Shown piece after piece: positions 1 to 11,310 of a stretch of DNA of 64,000 nucleotides; within the stretch, counting starts at the first letter, position 1; each line of letters opens with the position of its first letter. Source of the stretch: Carya illinoinensis. Its lineage: Eukaryota; Streptophyta; Magnoliopsida; Fagales; Juglandaceae. The position numbers and the translations under genes were made by a program. Under the pieces are notes generated by a model. The model did no database searches and was not told the origin of the DNA. It saw only the letters and a program-made list of their open reading frames with translations. The DNA lies in the NCBI RefSeq assembly GCF_018687715.1, contig NC_056766.1, positions 22,990,501 through 23,054,500 of the forward strand, written 5' to 3'.

Positions 1-640
1 GACATTTTTATATGTAATATTATTAAACAGTAAATTAATTTATCTATGATGTAACATGAAATAGAATGTACATACTCTTCTAATAGTAATTGAATTGTCC
101 ATAGCATGACAGGATGACCCTTTGAATTTCTCTTCTCTACAGCTCCCACATATTCTAATCTTCCAATTACATTTGATAAATATCCGAAGACATAACATGA
201 TGTTTAAATTTAAATAGAACTTTAGTCTAAATTTTATGTATGAGAGATGATAATCTTTCATCATATAGAAAATAGAATTTAAACTTAAACTTCATATATG
301 AGATGATAAGATTTTATTATATAGAAATTCTAGTCAAGTATGTAGGGTCAGCAACATTTTGACATAGTTTCATAATTTGTAAAGTCAAACTAGAATTTAG
401 GTACTAATTGACTAAATCCATTAAGCTTAGAGACCAAAGTTGATGATGCAAAGAGAATCTTATAATTCGTAGGCACTGGACGATACTTCCCTTTACATTC
501 TTTAACAATAAATTTTTTATTACATATGTAAACCCTTCATTCAACAAAGATCAAAATCACTTAACCATATTTTTCCTTATACTTGTATGAATTAGAGTTC
601 CCTTTCAAATAGAAATGAGAAAATATATTAGCTAAAATTA
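1..640. other. AT-rich stretch inside the Helitron, no gene recognised
   Basis: This lies downstream of the RPA-like exon on the minus strand, where further RPA exons or Helitron 3' sequence would be expected. A 74-residue minus-strand open frame (40-264) has no motif I recognise and is probably chance or intron sequence. Confidence 0.5.
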
Positions 641-648
641 AGTAGGGT

Positions 649-858
649 CTAAATAAATGTAAAAAGCAGGTATGAAAAAAAAATCGAAAAGCAACTTAAA
701 TTGACATCTGTTAGTATCAAGTCAAAGCTAAAAAGGTCGTGTTGATTTGCTATATTTGTTGCATCCCACATTCGTAATAGTCTAACTTCAATGTTCAATG
801 ATTCATTTTCAAATGATAATTTATTCAAAGGTGTGCAATCCATATTCACCTCAGTCAA
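649..858 (-). pseudogene. RPA70-like (OB-fold) first exon carried by the Helitron
   Basis: The frame starts with ATG at 858 and reads MDCTPLNKLSF followed by an OB-fold strand pattern around VRLLRMWDATN and FSFDLILTD. This matches the N-terminal OB fold of plant replication protein A 70-kDa-like proteins (DUF223 type), which bind single-stranded DNA. The last third (about 649-700) becomes hydrophobic and phenylalanine-rich and looks like intron read-through, so the exon probably ends near 700. It lies 220 bases downstream of the helicase end, on the same strand. Plant Helitrons are known to carry RPA-like genes beside RepHel, and the position fits. Whether it was ever complete cannot be judged because the rest would lie near or beyond the left edge. 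Confidence 0.66.
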
Positions 859-2320
859 TCATACCTAAACAAAATTTAAATTAAAACATGTTAGAAAAAA
901 ATGCAAATTATTATTCATTGGAAGTATAAAAATATATAAAGTTAACAAAACAAACAAATTTAACTGAAAAATAAATGACAATTAAATACTTTTTGGCAGG
1001 TTGTTGAAGATTTCATTATATACAATATTTTCTTTTACAAAAATGACCATCGTAGCCTTTTTTTGTGATAAGAATTTTTAATCATTCTCTTCTCTTAACT
1101 CTAGAGATTGCGACATATAGTAGACCATGACTAAAACTGGTTTTTCAAGAAAAAGCCTGACACTTTCTAATGTTTCACCTTGACTTTTGTTGATTATCAT
1201 TGCAAAGCATTTAGAGATTGGAAATTGTCTTCTCTTCATTATAAAATACAATTTTGAGTCGGAAGGAGATAAAATGATGTGAGAAATAGATACTTTTTCC
1301 CCTACATGCATTCCGGTCATGATTCGTGCCCCAACAACCCATTTTGATAACCGAGTAACTATAAGTCGAGTGCCATTGCAATGACCATTACTCTGATTTA
1401 AATTCTGAAGTAACATTAATAGTGCCCTACTTTCAATCTCAGTCCATTATTTGGAATATCGGGAAATTCCAAAGAATTTAAAAGTTCTACTGGAAACATT
1501 GTTTGTTGGTCTGTAATATTGTCTCTGGCTTTACATATCGAATCGGCATTGAAAAATACTTGTTCATCTAAATCGATGAGCTGATCTATCATGTAGTCAT
1601 TGATATCCTGAACAAAATCATTGGTAGGTGCTAGAGTTGATCTTTCTCTCAACTATCTAGAATTATTACATTTGCCTATCAAATTTGGATAAGCAGCATT
1701 TACGATATTGCCAATAGGATGATTATTAGATTGAACAATTAAATCAGGTGGTATCGCAATCATTCCTCGACTTTCGACACAACTTAAGTCATTGTCACCA
1801 ATACTTAAGATCCAATGTGCAAAATCTCTTGTAGCAATATCTCCCATATCTTGGTCGAGTCTCATATTTTAAGTCATTGTAAAAACTACACACATCCTCT
1901 ATGATGAATATCTATTAATAGTTGCCTCAACTATTTGTTCTCTTTGACCTTTGGATACGATTGGTAATATTTGACAGAAATTACCGCCGAGAACTTCCCC
2001 CCAAATGGTTTTTCTACATTATTTAAGTTGGTAAATTGTAAAATATCTCTTAATGAACAATCCATAGCTTCAAAACAATTCCGATGAGCCATAGGAGCCT
2101 CATCCCAAATTTTGAGACTGGTTCTTACCATTAATTCCCCAACTTGAGAGCTCTGTTTAAATAAGCAAGTTGAATTATTTGACACATTAATTGGTATTTG
2201 AAATCTTGAATGAGCAATTTGACCACCAAGCAATAATAGAGCTGCAACTCCGAATGAAGCAACTGCAAGTACTAGTTCCCTATCTCAACATAATCAAAAT
2301 ATCAACGTGTTCCAAAGATA

Positions 2321-2338
2321 AGTTTTTCCTATATCACC
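2321..2338 (-). other. Degenerate Walker A of the PIF1-like helicase
   Basis: The context is FVYEHGDIGKTYLWNTL. Family members have GxGGTGKT. Here the GG-T has become D-I while the lysine and threonine that hold the ATP phosphates remain. In-frame stops follow within 15 codons. Confidence 0.75.
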
Positions 2339-3296
2339 ATGTTCGTATACAAAATAAAAACCACCCTTTCACCATTCACAGACTCAATGACAGAGTCATA
2401 TATTCTCCTCTATTCAACATTAAGATTAACAAATAACTTGTAATGTTCCTCATTTAACCCAACCCTATTACAGTCTAACTCCTCTTGTAACAATCTGTTA
2501 TTATTTTCCCCAATTAGTAATACATCTAGATACACCATATTTTCAAACTCTCTTAACAATCTTCCATTTCTTACCAACAACTATTCAATTTCACAAAAGT
2601 GCATAGTTTTTTTATTTGTATCTCAATAAGATGCAAGTGAAAAAGAAAAACTCTTCCTTGGCGATGAAGAATGTCTTCAGATAACAACTCATAGTTAGCA
2701 ATCCATTATTTATAAGGATCCATAGCCTCACAAAAAATTAATATTGTGACAAACAATTCACGCAATTGCTTTCCAGATGCCCATTGTGAAGCATGATTTA
2801 GAGCTTCATGCCATTCCTTATCATCAAGTAAACCAAGGGCATAACATGTTGACTTGAGATATGGGTACAATATGTTATCTATTGTTCTTATTTTTTCAAA
2901 AGATCGAGCTCCTTTAACTATATTAAGAAGTATGTGTAAATAAAATCATTCACCACTTCCAGGATGTGAGTAATATATTCGGCCTACACATCGTCCTTAC
3001 TTTCTCAAATTCCATTCCTTGTCTCCATTATTACAAACCCATTCGGATGGAGAACTAGAATATGTTAAATTTCTTGCTTCCTCATACATAGCATTTGAAT
3101 GCTCATTTTCAAGATGAAAACTTAGTCTCTCCACTGCCGGTTCACAATAATGAATGTCAAACCGAAATATTCTCCAACATGCTTCCGTTGCAGATACATA
3201 TCTACAATCTAAATACGATTTAATCATATTAATATTAGTAACATATTGTGATCCTATAGAACCATTTATATGAAGATTTTCTTCTAGAATTACAAT

Positions 3297-3338
3297 CGCA
3301 CGGTCAGGTCCTTTATTTTTGTATTTGAACAAATACTT
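3297..3338 (-). other. Rep catalytic tyrosine motif
   Basis: The minus strand reads KYLFKYKNKGPDRA. Helitron Rep proteins carry two tyrosines in this KYxxKYxxKG context, the nucleophiles for strand cleavage; both are present. A usual V/I or H position after the second tyrosine reads K here. Confidence 0.8.
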
Positions 3339-3701
3339 AATAGATATTGAACGATTGCACCATTCTACATTTATATGCGCTTGATATTTCACCATTAGGT
3401 TCATGTTGTAAGGAACAATAAATCTGTTGTCCAACTTAACACCATTCATTTCAATATACATACCGAGATCATCTCTTCTCCTATATACTGCAAATCCATC
3501 TTCATCAATTGACGTCTCCCTATTAAATTTGTTCGAAAAAATTTTACTAGTTATTAATCATACAACTTATTGTTGGATTTATAAATCCACATGGACCATG
3601 AACCATATATTGGGATCTTCATTAACACCTGGGATCTTTACGGATATTTTTCTATCTATTTCAGTCTGAGTTGGATGCTTGTCATCATAATGTAAAAAAA
3701 G

Positions 3702-3725
3702 CAATATATGTGCATGAGGTAGTCC
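3702..3725 (-). other. HUH metal-binding motif of the Helitron Rep domain
   Basis: The minus strand reads GLPHAHIL, the two-histidine motif that binds the divalent metal in HUH nucleases. Both histidines are retained even though flanking frames are broken. Confidence 0.88.
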
Positions 3726-5559
3726 TCTCTTGGTATTCAATAGTGTAGATAACTATACACACAATATAAGTCTAGTTAGATATGCACATATATGTCTAGT
3801 TTAAGATACAAATAAATATAATAAATGATAAAAATTATTGTCAGCAAGCAACCTCCCTAAGTGTTGGCCATGTTTTAAGTCATGTAGAAGTTGATTGAGT
3901 TTAATTTTAAAAACTCTTATGACTGTATCTGGTCGATCCTTTGCTTTTTGTCTAGGGCTCTTAGACAGAAAAGTTTCAATTTCTGTCAATTTTGCATTGC
4001 ATGTGAATGTTATATTGGCCACCTACAAATGGCCTTTACATCTTGATAATTCTCAACCATATATCTTGGGCTTCTTGTGAATTTGAAGGTAATACAATTC
4101 TCTTTCCAATAGATGCAGCAGTTGTATCTCCTCTCAAAACTGCATTTCTCAATCCACTATATAACTCAACCCTTAATTTATGTTCGTTTCTTCTCACCCA
4201 CATCAGCCGGGTTTCTTTAATACATGTGTATGCATTAAGAACAAATTGTTGGCATAAACGATTGTCATATATTAATGTGTCCTTCTCCTTCACGTTCTTG
4301 CAATTTATATGCATAATATTCCCTCATAGTAATGAATTCCTTCTTTTTTTATGTACTTCTATGATCAGTTCTACGTAAAATACCAAGCATAAATCCATCT
4401 TCTTCATATGGAAAAAGAAGAGGATACTGTAATGCCATATATGATGGATGCAACTCATTAATCATTTTCAATCCACCTCCTTTATATTGGACAACAATAT
4501 CCCGATGAGCATCCTCAATATTACCAATGTCACCAATAATAATTGCAGCAATCTCATAACAATTGGGTAAATTATGTTATATTCCATCTTTTGTTCTTGA
4601 ACTAATAAGACGTAATCCCATTTTATGAATATTATTATCTGAGAAACGGTCCCTTACCATACGAAGACCTTTCACCAATCCATTCATTTCATTAAGTATT
4701 TGGACCAATGCAGTAAGAATTGATGATTCAATATTTTTATTAGAGGTGTTGTGATTCAATACACTCATTCAATTTTCTACTTCATTCTCAGTGTCATAGA
4801 AATATAACTATGCAAATTGAGGATTTGAATCATTTATTGGATGTAGGGTTCCAATTTTATGATGAGTTTGACCATTAACTCGAAAGATGTAAGGACCACC
4901 TCCATCATTGATATTCTTGTCTACATTTCCACCCGTTGAAGTCATAGCAAGGACGATATTATAACTTTGTATTTGTGTCCTAAACTTTTATTAACATTGC
5001 CCACCCATAGGACTTAACAGTTCTTCTAAGAGAGAAGGTGGCATCTTAAATAAAGGTAACAAAACTTGACCCTCCATACAATAGAGAAATTCTCGGTTGA
5101 GTGGGCATCCTTGATTTTTGAGTTCTTTCTTCATACCATAATATTGCTTTACGCTACTCACATTCATAACATGGAGGATCAAAATTCCAAGGCTCTGTAT
5201 ATTTTCCTGGAACGTAGAAAACAAAACCAAAAAGCATCATTACTATTAATCCTATTGTGAAAAATGATGTCATTATACATGAATTATGTAATTAAGTCAT
5301 TTACTTGGTAGTTCGTCAGTTTTACTATTTCTGCTTCGTTTACCATCAACACACATTCTTGTTCCACTTCCTATATCATCCATTATCGTTCGTCTACTAC
5401 GTCGCACAAGTATGTCATTACTTATACTGTCACTACTTTGTTCACCATCATGACACATTCTTGCTCCACTCCTTATATCATTTACAATCGTTTGTCTTCT
5501 ATGATATACTAGTCTAGCATTTTGCATTTTTAGTTTTATTGAAGAATAGAAATGGTCAC

Positions 5560-6990
5560 CTCAAAACTATTAATCTAATTCAAATAAAATATACATAAAT
5601 GGCAGACCTCTTTCACATTAATTTTATAATCCAAGAAAAAAGAGACGAAAGAAATAGTATACCTATTAAAAAGAATGCAAGAAATCACTCAAACGGAACG
5701 CCTGAAAAGGCCCTGAACGAACGTTTGACAACCTTCAGATGTGGTAGAGATTTACTTAAAAAGAGAATGATAAAGAACATCCGTCGTTATTGGAGAGTGA
5801 AAAAAATGAGTAATCAGTATAAAAGGTACGTGTTTGAAGCTTTAGAAATACGTGGTTATATATTTTCTTTAATTTGCACCGCTTGATGTTTGGTTCTTCA
5901 ATTTCCTTTTGCACCGCTCGACATTTTGGACCTTTTTTTTTAATTTTATTTCGTTGCCTTTTTTGGTGCCATTTGATCTGCAAATTAAAATAAAAATTAA
6001 ATGGTTTGGCAAATTGAAATAAATGGGTTGGTGGATTCCAACCCTGTTTTGATTGGTTATTAATTCCTGATTTTATTGCCCTTTTTCAGTTCCATCTCAA
6101 GTATCAAGTGTAAATAAACGGTTTTTTATGTCAATTTTTGGGGAAGGAATCCAAGGTTTTCCCTTTTTTGGTTTAAATAAATAAAAGTGTGGTGTGTGGA
6201 CTTATTTTTAGAATTTTTCAATTTTAAATAGGGAAGACTAGATGTTAATTTCCAACCAAAGATTGGATTCACGAAACTCATGAATAAGATTTGTTCATCA
6301 TGCATTTCTTCATGAGCTTTGCTACACATAATCTCACACACCACACTTCTTAAACTAATTGGATTTTTCTACTCATTCTTCATATAAAAAACATTTGGTA
6401 AAAGAAAACAAAAAGTGTGGTGTGTGGGTTTATGTTTAGAATTTTTCTTTCTCCAAAGTCAATCACACAATTGGATGAAAATTTTTATATCTCGTCACTC
6501 TTAACACGCATTTATCAATATTAAATATTGTGGATTAACATGCATTTATCTCTTCTAACTGCCTACTTCTGCGATGTAGATAATACAACAAAAATCTTAT
6601 GTGCAATCATTTTTAAGGTATTCTTTCGTGCATTTCACTGATGTGATTGGTTGTGTATTAAAAAAAATTGATCCAACCAATAATATCAATAGAGTGCGCA
6701 GAGAGCACGTAAAAATGAATGTATGTAGCATTGCTCATAATACAAATCCCAATGTTTGTAATTTGAATCAGAAATACTTTGGGAGCCAAATTTGGGTCTG
6801 GAAGAAGTGTCCCGAATGGATTTTTTATTTATTTAGTAATTAATGAAATTTATTTATTAATGTTGTGAATTTTTTATTTATAAATAAATATTTAAGATTA
6901 TGAAAAAAGGAAAATGCTATGTCCCTACGAATTTTTTACCAAAATTCTCCACCGACTGACTCAGCTGCTGCCAGGTGGATATTAAAAAAA
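5560..6990. other. AT-rich spacer, no gene supported
   Basis: Long A and T runs and scattered short frames; nothing resembles a conserved protein. It may include the 5' part of the Helitron. The only structure I can support is the repeated motif at 6183-6450, listed separately. Confidence 0.5.
6183..6450. repeat. Duplicated and inverted AAGTGTGGTGTGTGG motif
   Basis: About 37 bp starting AAAAGTGTGGTGTGTGG and ending TTTAGAATTTTTC occur at 6183-6222 and 6411-6450 with only a few mismatches. The complement CACACACCACACTT sits at 6335-6348 between them. This could be the edge of a small decayed inverted-repeat (MITE-like) element; no clear target-site duplication is seen. Confidence 0.6.
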
Positions 6991-7014
6991 TAAAATAGAA
7001 TAACGAACTGAAAA

Positions 7015-7310
7015 TCTCCAATCTCCCTCGTCTTCCTCATCTCTACGTACAAAACCTGAAATTTTTATTTTTCCAATCTCTCTCATCTCCACCCACGAAT
7101 CCTGAAAATTTTATCTCCAATCTCCCTCATCTCCCTCATCTCCAAGCCTAAAATTTTTTTCTCCAATCTCCCTCTTCTCCAGCTACGAACCCTGAAAATC
7201 GAAAATCCCTAATCTGCCTCATATACCTCATCTCCACCTAAGAACTCGAGAATCTCCCTCATCTCCCTGAACCACGAACCCTCGCCTGAACATATCCCCG
7301 AGCCATCTTG
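7015..7310. repeat. CT-rich minisatellite, about six imperfect units of 40-50 bp
   Basis: The unit is AATCTCCCTCATCTCC followed by ACGAACCCTGAAAAT, repeated with internal gain and loss of the CTCCCTCAT part. Composition is strongly strand-biased (pyrimidine-rich on plus). It could be an expanded 5'-leader of an old gene, but no coding exon is recognisable downstream. Confidence 0.72.
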
Positions 7311-8780
7311 TCTCCCTCGAGGCATCCTCTCAACATCTGATCTAAATTTCTGCCTATCAAACTTGGATTGAGCGGAGACAGAAGAGTGCAAAGTGTCTTC
7401 AGCAGCAAATTTCTACTGGCAGCGAATTTCTGTAAGCAATCTCTCCTAGCTAGGTGATTCTTTGTTTTTTTTAGTTTCCATCATTCTTGGAAAGTTTCCT
7501 CGATGAATCTTGTTCACTCAAAGTTTTTGCCTTCAGTTTTTTGGTTTTTGGTTGTTGATTGGGCGATATTTGAGAAATCAAGCTTTCCTTTATTATTTCA
7601 GTTGGCTTCTTTTTTAAAAAAAATAAAAATAATGTCATCTGAGTTTTATTTAAATATCGCAACCCATATACTGAAAGTATACATAAGAGAATACCTAGTT
7701 AAGGAGTGGAATGGGAATAGGAATTCAAAATACGAAAGAAGAAAAGCTAGTATTGCTATGGACAGTTGACCAGCTATACAGAGATTTGAGGATAGAGGTT
7801 TTTAGCTCTTATAATGTTCTCTCTCAGCTTTCCTTATTTTAAGTTGTAAATTAGGCATGCGTTTTTTATGGTTGGTTGTGTGGTAGATGTGAATTTCATT
7901 ATTTTCAACTCTGAATGTATTTAGTCCTATTGTAGTTTGAGCTGGTGCAGGGTTTCAAAACCCTCCAAATGATGGCTCCCATTTCTCACATTATCGCATA
8001 TTCTTATAAGAACCGGCTTGATTGAATGATCCATGATATTGCATTCCCAATGTGATTGTAGGTTCCTGTGCCTGAGAAACCACACAAAGAGGATTTGTCA
8101 AAAATTTAGGAATGGAAATGGAGTGTGAAAAAGGCAAAGAAGATTAAGTTAGAGAGGCATTCTCAACGATGTGATATTAAACTTAAACTTTCTGCAAGAT
8201 CTCCATTTCTTATATCCTGAGCTTAATAAAAAAAATTGGAATTCTTTTGAAACAATGATAAGTCCATGGATTTACTTGCTAATCTATTGAACTCTTGATA
8301 TTGCATATGGTGCCACCCAAAAGGGAAAAAAGGCCTTTGTGTGTAAACTTTTTTATATATTTTTGTCTAGACTTTGGCTGACAGTTGTGTCCAAGAATGT
8401 GCTTTTCCTCTCCTGACTCTTAATATTGACCAATATGCTTTTCCTACTCACATAGGTGGCTTGGAAAATGAGAGATGAGGAGGGCTTTTACCATCCCCAC
8501 AATGTGGATTTCCGTGGCTAAGCATACCCAATGCATACACATTTGAATCATTTGAGTTTCGATCTCCATCAAGGAATGCTTGAGTTTGCCCAAGGGCAAC
8601 CTTTAGGGAAGTCTGGCTTACACTGACTGAAGATACATTTAGCAAACCTGTATTCAGGTGGTGTTGAGAAGCTATCACACGATGGACGTCTATGGGCACA
8701 TGGGTTAAAAGTATTTTTATGCTTTGGGTAGTTCTGAGATGTACTTTAATATTGACATGTAATGGATGGGCAGTTTTATG
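7311..8780. other. No recognisable gene
   Basis: AT-rich sequence with short frames on both strands (for example 7503-7769 plus, 8448-8882 minus). None has a domain, a compositional signature of coding DNA, or flanking repeats that I can identify. Confidence 0.5.
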
Positions 8781-8785
8781 GTTTG

Positions 8786-9225
8786 GGCATTTCTTGTTGT
8801 AAATTTGTAAAAATTTTACTTTTGAGAATGAATGGACAGTTTCAGATTTTTGTATATCTCCACATGGCAATTTCGACTTCAATTTTTACAGGATACCTTG
8901 AAAACTTATTCTGGTTGTGAATTTGTAAATATTTTGCTTTTAAGAATGAATGGATAGTTTCAGATTTTTGTATACCTCCACATGGTAATTTCAGCTTCAC
9001 TTTTTACAGGATACCTTGTAAACTTCTTCTAGTTGTGAATTTGTAAATATTTTACTTTTGAGAATGCATGGATAGATTCAGATTTTACAGTATACCTTGT
9101 AAACTTATTCTGGTTGTGAATTTGTAAATATTTTACTTTTGAGAATGAATGGACAGGTTTGTATTTTTGTATACACATGACAATTTCTTCATCTTCAGTT
9201 TTTACAAGATACCTTGTAAATGCAT
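8786..9225 (+). repeat. Tandem repeat, about four units of 118 bp
   Basis: Unit landmarks: GGATACCTTG at 8891 and 9009, GTATACCTTG at 9090, AGATACCTTG at 9207, each followed by TGTGAATTTGTAAATATTTT and GAGAATGAATGGA. Spacings are 118, 81 and 117 bp, so one unit has an internal deletion of about 37 bp. Each unit ends TTTTTACA. Confidence 0.88.
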
Positions 9226-9633
9226 TCCATCACAAAATTGTGCAATTACAAGATATTGCACTAAGTCCATTAGTACAAAAATGCATTATAGGAAATTGCA
9301 CTAAGCCTATTACAGGAAGTAGCTTTACACGATTCAATATTACATTACAATAACTTAATGGACCCAAACACCACCACATACTTCAATAATTTCTACCAAA
9401 ATTGCACTGCAATAATTTCCACCAAAACATACTCCAATAATTGTGTCTGAACACAATCATTTCCACCAAAACATACTTGCTAATCACCACCATTTATATT
9501 TGTCCTGATAATCATCCTGATCCGAGAGATGCAATTGAGATGGTTGGACGTAAAGAAACAAAACTTAGTAAGAACAACAATAAAAAAAATTAGAAAACAA
9601 CATGAGTGTCTCACGTTGACACTACTTGCAATG

Positions 9634-9975
9634 GAGGAGCAGTCGCTCCAATACCCAAATAATCTGTTGTATATACTTGCTTGTGTGTATACTATAGGCA
9701 AAAAAAAAAAAAAATGTTGTGTCAAAACCAACAAAATGTAAGGTCATAATGTGTCCAATGAGCAGTACAAACTTGATTTTTTATATTTCTGCAAATGTTT
9801 ACTTGTGAAGGAGCAGCAATCACTCTAATTCCCAAATAATCCGTCGTGTATACTTGTCCGTGTGTATACTATAGGCATAAAAAAATAGTTTCAAAACTAT
9901 CAAAATGTAATAGTAGTACAAAATTTATTTTTTATATCGTACGAAGGTTTACTTGTGAAGGAGTAGTCAAAGGAG
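9634..9975 (+). repeat. Degenerate tandem repeat, two units plus a partial third
   Basis: The motifs GGAGCAG, CCCAAATAAT, GTGTGTATACTATAGGCA and TTTACTTGTGAAGGAG recur: unit 1 begins near 9634, unit 2 near 9807, and a broken third near 9957. Period is about 150-175 bp, and each unit contains an A-rich run after the TATAGGCA motif. Confidence 0.75.
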
Positions 9976-10750
9976 TAGAAAAAAATTCTGGTGCATGTGT
10001 CCAAATTTGATTTGTTATATCCTGTAGCAATATACAATAGCATTATTCACATACACAACATCAAAATATAAACAAAATATACAAATTGCTGTGACAACAA
10101 AAAACCACCAAAGGAAGTACCTGGGTTTGAGGAGATGCATATTGTGTGCCGCTCACATTGTATTGATCTGCTCTCCAGGGAAACAGTAGAAAATATACAA
10201 GCAGAAGGAAACAACAAGTGATCTCCTATGAAGAAAATAATATATATTTTTGTAGATTTTAAAATTAACTAATTTAAATATATGCTAATGCCATTGCTTT
10301 TGATTTAGTACTGTATATATATTAATGATGAGATTTCGAGTACTCTTTCGGATATTGAAAGGCCACAATTGTAGCAGTTAAATAGAGAAAAATAATGAAA
10401 ATTTTTTTTGTAGCCGTATTCTTCTGTGACTGTAGCAACTTCCATGAAAAAATAATAAAAAAAAAAAATTACTTGTTCTGAGCTTCCAAATGAGAATAAC
10501 TTCAAACCGGATGTGGTGTGAAGAGAGAGTTTACACCCTCTAATGATCGGGCGACACATCACAGTTCTAAAAATATTAAAATAAAATCAATCTCAGGTGA
10601 TTTTTCAATACAATCTTCTCTCTCCCCAGTCTTCCTTCAGTCTCCCTCCCCTCGATCCATTGCAGCCTTAAGCAAATAATTAGCAAATGGGTCCACCCGA
10701 AAAAACCTTAGAAACCCACCAGTACGCACAAAACAAAACACACTTTACCC
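9976..10750. other. No recognisable gene; upstream flank of the secreted-peptide pseudogene
   Basis: AT-rich sequence with A-runs. A CT-rich stretch at about 10612-10660 (CTCTCTCCCC, CTCCCTCCCC) precedes the start codon at 10751 by about 100 bases and may be the old 5' leader or core-promoter pyrimidine patch. Confidence 0.4.
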
Positions 10751-11227
10751 ATGGCCGCATTATCCAATTTCGGGCATCTCGCTGCCTTAAGTTTCTTCAT
10801 TTTGTTCTTGGAATCATTGTTCAGTAACTAGCCTCTCCTTTTCAAATTTGAATTTCAAATTCAACGTCTTAATTTCAATATTTCCAGAAGACTAGCAGTA
10901 TCTTCTGCTCTCTCTCTCTCTCTCAAAAATACTTCCACTTGATATAATTTCCTGGGAGCAGATAAGGGCGATGATGATGGAAATGATTAGTATTACTTGG
11001 ACGATGAGCTCGTGCCGTGGAATGTGAGCGATAAGGTCGGGAGGCAGAGGATGAGGAAGTTGGGGAAGAGGGCGTTTCCATAGATGCACAACTCCAAGAG
11101 GTCTCCTTATCTGTTTGTGACGCCTGGTTGTATGCGTGGAAAGCATGGTCTGGGTTTGACTTGGCTTAGTTTATCTGGTTGCTGTGTAATTCACTTGTTA
11201 TCTTTCATTGTCGATGAAGATCATTAA
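10751..11227 (+). pseudogene. Small secreted basic protein-like gene, one intron, two in-frame stops
   Basis: Exon 1 (10751-10823) starts in CCATGG context and encodes MAALSNFGHL followed by a hydrophobic stretch (AALSFFILFLESL), a plausible signal peptide. A GT donor at 10824 and a CAG acceptor ending at 10961, with a CT-rich tract before it, bound a 138-base intron. Splicing keeps the frame into exon 2. Exon 2 encodes an acidic patch (KGDDDGND), then YYLDDELVPW, a dibasic-rich middle (GRQRMRKLGKRAFP) and a C-terminal block with SPYLFVTPGC and GKHGLGL. TAG stops at 10988 and 11081 interrupt it; the frame otherwise runs to TAA at 11225. This looks like a precursor of a secreted peptide or small basic protein, but I cannot assign a named family. 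A 19-base A run at 11256-11274 follows; because the intron is retained I do not call it a processed copy. Confidence 0.6.
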
Positions 11228-11310
11228 CTTTTAATGGAAAACTTGATTGGTTATTAAAAAAAAAAAAAAAAAAAGCACGGCCAGTCTGTAAATACTGAAG
11301 GTTGAACGAA

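Larger units (their letters stand above)
1078..5527 (-). pseudogene. Helitron RepHel (HUH Rep nuclease plus PIF1-like helicase), broken
   Basis: RepHel nicks and joins single-stranded DNA (Rep) and unwinds it (5'-3' helicase) during rolling-circle transposition. Reading down the minus strand: an N-terminal region at 4991-5527; a Helitron-like N domain at 3801-4768 (LCQQFVLNAYTCI, RNAVLRGDTTAASIG, ITFTCNAKLTEIE); the HUH motif near 3.71 kb; the tyrosine motif near 3.32 kb; the linker with YLDCRYVSATEACWRIF; then helicase pieces at 2440-2990 (IYYSHPGSGE, CYALGLLDDKEWHEAL), Walker A at 2.33 kb, IWDEAPMAHRNCFEA at 2.1 kb, and the C-terminal CFAMIINKSQGETLE block near 1.2 kb. At least eight frame changes or stops break it, for instance stops in the linker just before the DEAP segment. 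The domain order is unambiguous. Numerous stops mean no functional transposase. Confidence 0.92.
1..5560 (-). mobile_element. Helitron rolling-circle transposon remnant (partial)
   Basis: The minus strand carries, in the order expected for a plant autonomous Helitron, an N-terminal cysteine/histidine-type segment, a Helitron-like N domain, an HUH Rep domain, a PIF1-type helicase, and a separate RPA-like exon downstream. All parts are in one orientation and interrupted by stops and frameshifts, so the element is dead. The 3' end (CTRR preceded by a hairpin) would lie left of base 1 and is not in the window. I could not define the 5' TC terminus, so the right border is approximate. Confidence 0.88.

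Noticed and set aside
4007..4378. Plus-strand frame of 123 codons in the Helitron
   Set aside because: Antisense shadow of the Rep N-terminal domain, whose minus-strand motifs are clear.
5599..5886. Plus-strand lysine/arginine-rich frame of 95 codons
   Set aside because: It lies at the 5' edge of the Helitron, in AT-rich DNA that favours K, N and I codons. No known domain and no supporting neighbour.
8448..8882. Minus-strand frame of 144 codons
   Set aside because: Its first part overlaps the beginning of the 118-bp tandem repeat. No recognisable motif or splice context, so probably chance.
11256..11274. Poly-A run after the secreted-protein relic as evidence of a processed pseudogene
   Set aside because: The intron with good splice sites is retained, and no target-site duplication was found. 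The A run may be ordinary AT-rich sequence.
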